64,000 nt of DNA from NCBI GenBank assembly GCA_027922465.2, contig BQMF02000416.1, forward strand, positions 124,001 through 188,000, written 5' to 3'. Positions 57,131 through 64,000 of this stretch are shown here, piece after piece (position 1 is the stretch's first letter; the number at the start of each line of letters is the position of its first letter). The stretch is from Turritopsis dohrnii. Taxonomy: Eukaryota; Cnidaria; Hydrozoa; Anthoathecata; Oceaniidae. The position numbers and the translations under genes are program-made. The notes beneath the pieces were generated by a model, which did no database searches, had not been told where the DNA came from, and saw only the letters and a program-made list of their open reading frames with translations.

Positions 57131-58570
57131 AATAAGTAAAACATTTAATTAGATTAAAAATTATTCAGCAAGGTAAGAAAACACCAGAAGAAACTTCAGG
57201 TTTCAATCACATTTTTAGCAGTAGGTTGGTTCTCTATTCTCGGGTACCTAATAAGCGTACCCACCCCCACTAATTAATTTTTCGAAAACTTTCCCCCCCT
57301 CCCTCGTATTTTTTCCAGCCAGGACATACTTGTGACAAGAGACACGAGACAAGAGACAATATAACGAATTGCTATTGTATATTTCCTTTTTTGATTTAAA
57401 ACCAAAGTTGAAAATTAATCAAAGAATAGATCGTTGACGTCAATCGGGATGTCTAGATATTATTTTAAGTTGATCTACATTGGAAAATAATGCTAAAATG
57501 ACGAATTGCAGAAAGTTTTTCAGAACAACGAGACAAGTTTACAATTCAAGCCCCATTTAACCAAGATTAAGGCGGGATTTTACGAAGGAAGACGCAGCGT
57601 ATAAAAGCGTATTATCAACAAACTGAGTACTAACGGACGAGAACAGAACTCTAAAATTGCAAACGAAGATGATGGAAATATTTTTGAAATATTTTTAAAT
57701 TGAATTTTTTTGAATTATTCCACCCCCCCTGCTTATTAAGTTTTGAGATTTTTTTTGGTGCAAGCAAAAAGAAATATTCTTTTCATCTAATCAATCGAGA
57801 TGTTATCTATAATAAAACTCCTTGTTAAAAGCCTTGGAAACCGAAATCATCGAGGTAAATATGCAACTCATAACACTATTTAGTCAGTAACAGGTGACAC
57901 AGCAGAAAGAGCTACGATCGACTACCATTGCCTCCCTATCATCTACACACGACAAAATGATTTTATAAGATAATTTCTATAATTTTATAAGGTTACATTT
58001 CCTTCTTACTCATACCAAAGATATGCTTTGGTGAAATAAACTTTCGTCTTCCTATTCTGAAGACCTTGTTGACGTTGAAAAGCAATCTTAAATTGTATTA
58101 TATTATGTTTTGAAAAAAATTAATTAAACAATATTATTAATTTGCATCATTGATAGCCAAAAACATTCAAACTTACCTAAAAATCTCCTTTTATTTCTTT
58201 CACTCATACTCAAGATACACAAGCCACTTTGATTTAAGTTGAAAATCTGAGAAAAACAACTTTTCCACACTCACACATGCCTTCATAATATCATTTGATG
58301 TGAAAAATATATTGTTTCCTATTGATGTCATAACAATAAAATAATCAATTCATTGGTTTATTTTAAAAAAGGCACGTGTAAACTATTAAATTGTCACCGA
58401 AAAATACAATATAAAAAATACCGAAAAATACAATATAAAATGTCAACAAAAGACAAAATCGAGCTAAACAGGATGTACAAATGCGAAGAATTTATATCGA
58501 GAGTGTAACGTTTCCTTGACAACCATGTTTGCCGAAGGAAACACCAAATGCGAGGAATCAAACATTAAAG
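57131..58570. other. AT-rich intergenic DNA
   Basis: No gene recognised. C-rich strings (CCCACCCCCAC at ~57265, CCCCCCTCCC at ~57294, CCACCCCCCC at ~57721) are the only notable compositional features. Confidence 0.5.
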
Positions 58571-58901
58571 GGAATGATGCAAATTAGACCACGATCCGTG
58601 TACTTCATTTGTGTCAGTTCGTGACCTCCCTCACAGAACCAAACCAAATTTTCAGAAAATATAGGCCAAGTTATGTTGATACCAAATCAAAAAAGTTCCC
58701 AAGTTTTTCTCCTGCAGTTTTTGAGAAATAAGGTCATAATTTTTATAAATTTGTATGATTTACTCGATAATCTCTTTATATCGATTTTTTTCGATTAACC
58801 AAGTAATAAAAAACAGAATGAATATTCCAACCTTTTCATCGACACGGCAAGCTGGATCACTACGTTCTGTGAAATAAACTTAGGCGAATGAAAGTAAAAA
58901 T

Positions 58902-59226
58902 ATGGCTGGCCACGAGGAGGATGAAAGTATTTGTCTTATTCATTTTGCTAGTGTAAATGACGGAGAAATTAAGGTTGTTTACTGATAAAACATTTGAAAA
59001 GTTCATTTCTACGCGTACAGATTGGATAAGTATTGATGAAGAAAGTTTAGAGGCTGCGTTAGTATCGGGAAGAGTAGAGTATATACACGAAAACCAAGCA
59101 AGAAGGGTTGCAGTGTATCACCCAAAGTGTTATAAATACTTTACTGATGTCACTAAAATTGAACGGGACAAAAAGAAAAGAGAGAAAAGAAAGGCCCAAG
59201 AAAAACTAAAAGTTGATCAGAGATAA
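58902..59226 (+). pseudogene. TIR-element gene, first exon (frameshifted)
   Basis: ATG at 58902 reads MAGHEEDESICLIHFASVND GEIK. A 1-nt shift near 58975 then continues as LRLFTDKTFEKFISTRTDWI, LEAALVSGRVEYIHENQARR, VAVYHPKCYKYFTDVTKIER and a Lys/Arg-rich end. HPKCYKYFTD is the HxxCYxxFT pattern seen at the start of a family of large uncharacterised invertebrate proteins linked with mobile elements (recalled, no accession). The alternative ATG at 58957 lies in the second frame. Confidence 0.6.
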
Positions 59227-59394
59227 AGGAAATCATCCCGTCTTTCTGCTCCTTCGCATACAGTAATAACAACAAGTTCTTCATCTTTTCAAGTTCAGTT
59301 GTGTTGCCTTCATCATTCTATATTATTTATGCAAAAAATCAGAATTAAAGTATACTGATAAATATGAGAAAAAAAGAAACGATGACATTGGATG

Positions 59395-60231
59395 GAGGTG
59401 TGGTGTGACAAGCAGCAGAAGAAAAAACGATGTCTCTCATTCTATGTTCCACTAAGTCTGGATGCAGGTTAAAGATGCTCTTAATAATAATGCAGAAGGT
59501 ACTAAAGAGGGATGACCATCACTACCATCAGATTCCACCGTTAAAAATATTGAACATGACTTACCACTAACCTTATATAATTTCATTTCATTAATCCTTG
59601 ATTTTACGGATGACGTTAATGAAGAGTATGTGAACATACCTTATAATTAAAAATTAATCCTTAGCTCAAGACGCCTGATAAATCTGAGGAAAAAAACAAT
59701 GACATTGGATGCAGGCTCAAAACTTAATGGTGTATTTAATTAACTTTACAACCGTACACCTCATGTCACCCATGGTATTTGCATATATATATACAAAATC
59801 CATCGCAGGTCCTTAATTTAGCAAAGAATATTGTTTCTGTTAATAAAACGCGTAAAGAACTGTAGACTCTGACATTGCTGAAATACCAACATATTTTTGG
59901 GGAAAGAAAGTATCACTCAATATATCAGAGTATTTCGAACAGAATAACCCCATTTTGATTGACTCTGATCCTCTCCAGAATTATTTTAGAAATCTTAACT
60001 TAGCATATGTCACTTGTAAAATTTGACAGTTAAACTCCTAAGTTATTTTACCATGTTGGACTGGTTATAATACAGATTGTGCACAATTCTAATGACATTG
60101 TATCAACCATCTCATACCTACCTATTATAAATGCGCCTGTGACTGATATCTCTACAATAAACAAATGTTTAAAAATTGGTGATGTCATTCTTATCAGCTA
60201 TTTCAAAAGTCTTTCAAAATGCTGGGCTACA
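59395..60231 (+). pseudogene. TIR-element gene, middle exon pieces
   Basis: Fragments in order. ~59550-59648: LPLTLYNFISLILDFTDDVN EEYVNIP. ~59813-59910: VLNLAKNIVSVNKTRKEL, a stop, then LLKYQHIFG. ~60086-60220: NDIVSTISYLPIINAPVTDI, STINKCLKIGDV, with a neighbouring frame AISKVFQNAGLQ reaching a GTAAGT donor at 60231. The order and wording match the same recalled protein family. Frames are broken by stops and indels. Confidence 0.5.
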
Positions 60232-60785
60232 AGTAAGTAAATATGAAAAATATTTCTATCAATGCAGTATAGTCAAAGTACAATTTATACTTCTATGAAA
60301 GCGTTATGACAACTTATGGTTAAGGTGCTCCTTATACTGTGTTTGCATATTACATACTGTAGTGGTTCTTTAATGTCTATAATCACTCCATTTAATATAT
60401 TTGTGATATATATTAATCATTTTCTTTTGGATCATTATTGATAACTGTATTATATGAATGCAATTTTCTTTTTGTTTCTCTGAAAATCAAACTCAAATCA
60501 CTCCTTCTCACTGACTTTTTTCTTAAAAAATATTCATCCTATGATTAATCTTTCACTATTGGACAACCACTTATCCTTATCCAATATTTTTTTTTTCTTC
60601 CTTTTCTCACTTAAAGATTGTATGATTCTGCATTATATTTTTATTATTATATTATTATTTTCTTGTTTTTTAGTATATGATTGTTTTGGTGGCCACCCCC
60701 TGTGTTTAGATTCATCTATTGGGGTGGTCTCCTGTCACCACTTTATCTTGATGTATCACCTTATTTTTGTGACAAATAAATGAAT

Positions 60786-60808
60786 ATTCTATTCTATTCT
60801 ATTCTACA
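60786..60808 (+). repeat. (ATTCT)n microsatellite
   Basis: AATATTCTATTCTATTCTATTCTA: four to five ATTCT copies following a GACAAATAAATGA segment. The region 60680-60785 (GGTGGCCACCCCCTGTG; TGTGACAAATAAATGA) resembles the 3' end of a CR1-type LINE, but no ORF remains. Confidence 0.6.
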
Positions 60809-60882
60809 GGTGATGTCTAGCCATTAGCATTGAAACTGTATTACTTTCTTTTAATATGGTTTAATTTGAACTTTGTTTATAG

Positions 60883-61690
60883 GAAATACTTATCAAATTT
60901 GGTATTGTTGCACCTGGTTCATGTCGAGGTGTGATGTCTGGTGGACATTATAATCGTAGTATTCGAGCCCATAAATTGATGTCCGAAGCTCTTAGTCGTT
61001 TAAGATTCTAACTTTACTGCCTTCAAAAGATGATGAGAAGCAAAAAGATATATTGGAATTTATTGGTGCAATGAGAGAAAGTCTCCATGAAAATCATTTT
61101 GAAGATTTTGTACAAAGCCCTATTTTCCAAAAAAGAAATACAGATTATCAAAGTTTCATTAAAAGGAGATCTTCTGAATCAAAGCTGTTTTCATTTTGGA
61201 GTGTTTATATAGAAATGGTATAGTTGGTGTTGTTACATTTAAGGGCTACTCTTACAGGAAATTGGGATCATCATCAGACAACTGTTAATTCTATGTTTCC
61301 ATGGTTTTTTGTTACTACAGATATGCATCTTGTTATTGGTTAGAAATGAACATTCTTGATCAAACACATAAAGGTGAGTTTCATAGCTTATTTCAATGCT
61401 CACAGCTACAGTTTCTTCCTTTAAAAATAAAGTTGTTGTTTTTTCTCAGATTGTGATAATATTAAAACTAATTGGACAGTGAAAAGAGAACTGTTATGGA
61501 TTTACAAACATTGCTTGTGATCAAACAATAGAGCAAATATTTAATAAAAGTAGTAAAGTCAGAGGTGGTATTGTAGGCATCACTCGTAAACTTGGTGCTG
61601 TAAACGATGGGTGCTGTCTCGCAGTGTTAACTGAAGCTGTTGAATCTTTGATGGAATATCATCATTTACTCGGTTGGTGTACAATGATTT
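60883..61690 (+). pseudogene. TIR-element gene, central exons (several frameshifts)
   Basis: After a TTTATAG acceptor at ~60882: EILIKFGIVAPGSCRGVMSG, GHYNRSIRAHKLMSEALSRL (to ~61010). Then in another frame LPSKDDEKQKDILEFIGAMR, SFIKRRSSESKLFSFWSVYI and HLRATLTGNWDHHQTTVNSM, FPWFFVTTDMH (to ~61330), with YWLEMNILDQTHKG in a third frame. After a second intron-like gap come NWTVKR and ACDQTIEQIFNKSSKVRGGI, VGITRKLGAVNDG (61500-61610). These are the most diagnostic stretches of the family (LRATxTGNWxxH; DQxIEQxxNxxxKxxGGIxGxT). At least four frame changes show that the gene is dead. Confidence 0.6.
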
Positions 61691-61854
61691 GTTAGTTTAC
61701 AGTACATATCCTTTTAAAGTAAAGAATTTAAATGATACATATCATGAAATACACCTCTTTATGTTATAGCTTAAACTAAAAAAATTGAACCAAGGAAAGA
61801 ACGTTTTCTGACAGTTATCTATGATTTAATAATATAGATTTTTCTTTTTTCAGT

Positions 61855-62088
61855 GGTAGAAAAGATTTGAATGCAACTAGGATCAATAGGGATAAGCAAG
61901 ATGTTTTATCAATCATCAATACTATAGATACAATAGTTAACCCTTTTGATGAGGAGAGAAGTCAGCTGATACAGATAGCAAGTGGTGTAGTAGCTACCCA
62001 ATCGATATCTCAGGATATGAAGAACATTTGGGAGACAGGAAAGCACCTTCACCGACGAGAAATAAAGCCCACGATGATGAAGACATGA
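61855..62088 (+). pseudogene. TIR-element gene, 3' exon remnant
   Basis: After a TTTTTTCAG acceptor at ~61854 the frame reads GRKDLNATRINRDKQDVLSI, INTIDTIVNPFDEERSQLIQ, IASGVVATQSISQDMKNIWE and stops at 62086-62088. NTIDTxVNPFD...L..IASGxVAT is the next conserved block of the same family. The end runs into a 71-bp tandem repeat, so the true C-terminus is missing. Confidence 0.6.
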
Positions 62089-62270
62089 AGAACAACTGCT
62101 CCGATTAGAATTCATGGTATCAGCGACGAGAAATAAAGTCCATGGTAACGAAGACATAAAGAACAACTGCTCCGATTCAAATTGATGGTATCAACGACGA
62201 GAAATAAAGTCCACGGTGCTGAAGACATGAAGAGAAGACTAACTGCTTTTATTCAAATTGATGGTATCGA
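62053..62270 (+). repeat. 71-bp tandem repeat, three copies
   Basis: CGACGAGAAATAAAGYCCAY begins copies at 62053, 62124 and 62196. Each continues with GAAGACATRAAGA, ACTGCT and ATTxATGGTATC. It overlaps the end of the element's last coding exon. Confidence 0.88.
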
Positions 62271-63125
62271 ATAATTTGTCAGAAGAATGGTTCCATTCCA
62301 ATCCATCTGCTTCTTATTTTACTTTGATAGATTGTATGTTATAGACCTTTATACTTCGAGGGTACGTGACTAGGGGGTTTTTCGCTGCCGGCTTAGCCAC
62401 ATATTTTAAATGTATATACGTACAGTACGGATACGATCTAATTACGTCATTCCTTGTTTGGATCTGAGGATACAATGAAACAGTAAGAGTTGCTAATGTT
62501 TGAAAGAGGGAATAAAAACATAGATATCGCATACACTGTGAACAGACTGTGAACCAATATCAAATTTTACCGTGAAATGTTGTTGTTTTCTAATCAAGAG
62601 TGAATATTAGTCGAACAGGTTAATTATGTACACATTTACTTAATAATGCAGCACAGATGTTGCTAATATAATATTCCATTGTTTTGATACCTCCCCATCC
62701 AAAATTATGCAGTTATGAAGGTTATTCGATGTTTTCCCGAGTCAGACTCGTTAATTGCACGATTGTTAAAATGTTTTGACAATTATAAGACAAAAAGCAC
62801 TCCTAACCAAAACAAAACTTTATTTTCAACAAATAATCTCACAAATTTTGAAATTCTTACATTGGTTTTGAAATTTTTCTAACGAAACAATCAAAATCGA
62901 TAACATACGATGAAAATCGATACGCACGATAACCGTAACTTTGAGGCCTAATTACTCGAAAACTGCAGGTGGAAAACTTGGGAACTTTTCGAATTTGAAA
63001 TCTACTCACTGAAAAACGCCAAAAACAGGAAAATCAGTTGGTTCTGAGAGGGAGGTCACGAAAAGTATTTTCCAGAGCTTTTTTTATGTGATGGATCATG
63101 GTCTAAATCACAGGAAATCTATATG

Positions 63126-64000
63126 CAGCTATTGCAAATAAATTCTACAATGTAGAAAGGGCATTAACAAAACTCAAACCTGTGCTCATGACGTATAACA
63201 AAATTTTTTAGAAATAAAAATGGATGTCTTATTTACTATATACATATTCCTATTTTTGCGTTCTTTTCTTGTTCCCAGTCTTTTCCTTTTCACATTTTTC
63301 TACCATCAATGGCTCCAATATATACTTAACCAAACGTATCAGTTTTACGTCGTCGGAGCTGTTGTTTCCCATGCAACTGACGGCGTCGTTACCCATCTGC
63401 TCGTCTGACATTATTATATTTACTGAATAATGTAAAAATAAAATCAAGAAATGCATATGTCTTGCATCGATTCATTGAACGGGAATGGTGTCGAAAAAGC
63501 AGAGCAAAATAGAGGAAGTCATCTTCCAATGATTTAATCTTTCTCTAAGCATTTTTAAAACAGGTAGATATGGTTATTCGAAAATGTTTCCCATGAAAAA
63601 TATTTTGTTCTTATTGTCTTATCACTCCTTCTTCTTGACTGGAACGGCCTCCCAGTGGGCAAAATCGTCAAAAAATCACTGTGACGGAGAGCATTTTTAG
63701 TGAAATTGTCGGTAGATTTCTATAGAAATGCATTCCATCGCAAAGATTTTTTAATAAATGTGCCGGCTGGCCTGTTTTCATCTTGATGCCCCACACTTTA
63801 GTACAGATATAATCTTGAAATTAAGAAGCATGAAAAGGGACGATAACGATTGGTTTGTGCTAGGAAAAATGCGCAAAATGAAAAATTGGTGTCTCTTTAC
63901 TCCCAGGCTTTTGTTATTCCCGATAAGTGAAACTATGATAAACCTTTTGAGAAGTTGAAGCATTTTTGACGTCATCAAATGACTGGACTTAACATATTTT
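63126..64000. other. No recognisable feature
   Basis: AT-rich sequence with only short overlapping ORFs on both strands (for example 63220-63456, 63758-63978). None has a recognisable motif. Confidence 0.5.

Larger units (their letters stand above)
58571..63125 (+). mobile_element. ~4.5-kb TIR element with a decayed multi-exon gene
   Basis: Long imperfect terminal inverted repeats of ~175 bp. Left 58571-58745 contains TTAGACCACGATCC, CGTGACCTCCCTCACAGAAC, AAAGTTCCCAAGTTTTTC and CCTGCAGTTTTTGAG. The right end, read on the minus strand from ~63125, contains TTAGACCATGATCC, CGTGACCTCCCTCTCAGAAC, AAAGTTCCCAAGTTTTCC and CCTGCAGTTTTCGAG. Outer borders are approximate because I could not identify the target duplication. 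The interior holds exons of one gene family on the plus strand between 58902 and 62088. Confidence 0.8.

Noticed and set aside
57240..57760. A C-rich-ended MITE between ~57242 and 57760
   Set aside because: The C-rich strings are in direct, not inverted, orientation and no target duplication could be seen.
1..64000. CRISPR arrays, bacterial operons, Shine-Dalgarno sites, rRNA or tRNA genes
   Set aside because: The window is spliced animal DNA; no spaced identical short repeats, and no rRNA or tRNA sequence was recognised by eye. A tRNA-scan would be needed to exclude a tRNA.

Overview
This window is animal nuclear DNA. It is strongly AT-rich, has spliceosomal introns, and is packed with transposable elements of types found together in invertebrate genomes: a CR1/L2-group LINE, Penelope-like elements, PIF/Harbinger, hAT, a tnp2/CACTA-like transposon and many MITEs. 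The only clearly intact host gene is an mGluR/CaSR-type class C GPCR on the minus strand. A non-bilaterian or other aquatic invertebrate (cnidarian, sponge, placozoan) would fit, but I cannot name the species.

Layout. (1) 1-22273: head-to-tail array of a ~1.89-kb unit (five full units plus the start of a sixth). Units 2 and 5 each carry the same two insertions at the same unit positions: a ~3.86-kb LINE on the minus strand and a ~2.45-kb block related to a segment next to a Penelope-like element at 41.3 kb. The result is a ~12-kb higher-order repeat. (2) 22274-25600: the broken end of the array, an old diverged unit, a 180-bp duplicated block and a small TA-flanked inverted-repeat element. 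(3) 25600-35685: about 10 kb in which I recognise no gene, only one ~240-bp tandem duplication. (4) 35686-39717: a PIF/Harbinger element (TTA duplication) split by a hAT-type element (5-bp duplication) that itself contains a small CAGGG-ended MITE with G and C homopolymers. (5) 40391-46635: two degenerate Penelope-like copies lying tail to tail. The minus-strand copy is interrupted by a 2.6-kb tnp2-like DNA transposon next to a hammerhead-like motif, and joins an RPA-like OB-fold pseudogene. (6) 47-57 kb: the GPCR gene with a paralogous fragment downstream, surrounded by MITEs, some nested in each other. (7) 58571-63125: a ~4.5-kb element with ~175-bp terminal inverted repeats and a decayed multi-exon gene of a recognisable but unnamed family.

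How the parts relate. Apart from the receptor, nearly everything legible is a mobile element or its remains. The order of insertion can be read: unit, then LINE and 2.45-kb block, then array amplification and exchange; Harbinger, then hAT, then MITE; Penelope, then tnp2 element. The two copies of the long array insertions differ mostly by small indels with very few substitutions. That means either very recent duplication or residual long-read errors, and it bears on whether the LINE frameshifts are real. No complete new functional system is evident. The best leads are the 12-kb composite satellite, a LINE with a variant 2A-like motif, and the Penelope/hammerhead-like/OB-fold neighbourhood.
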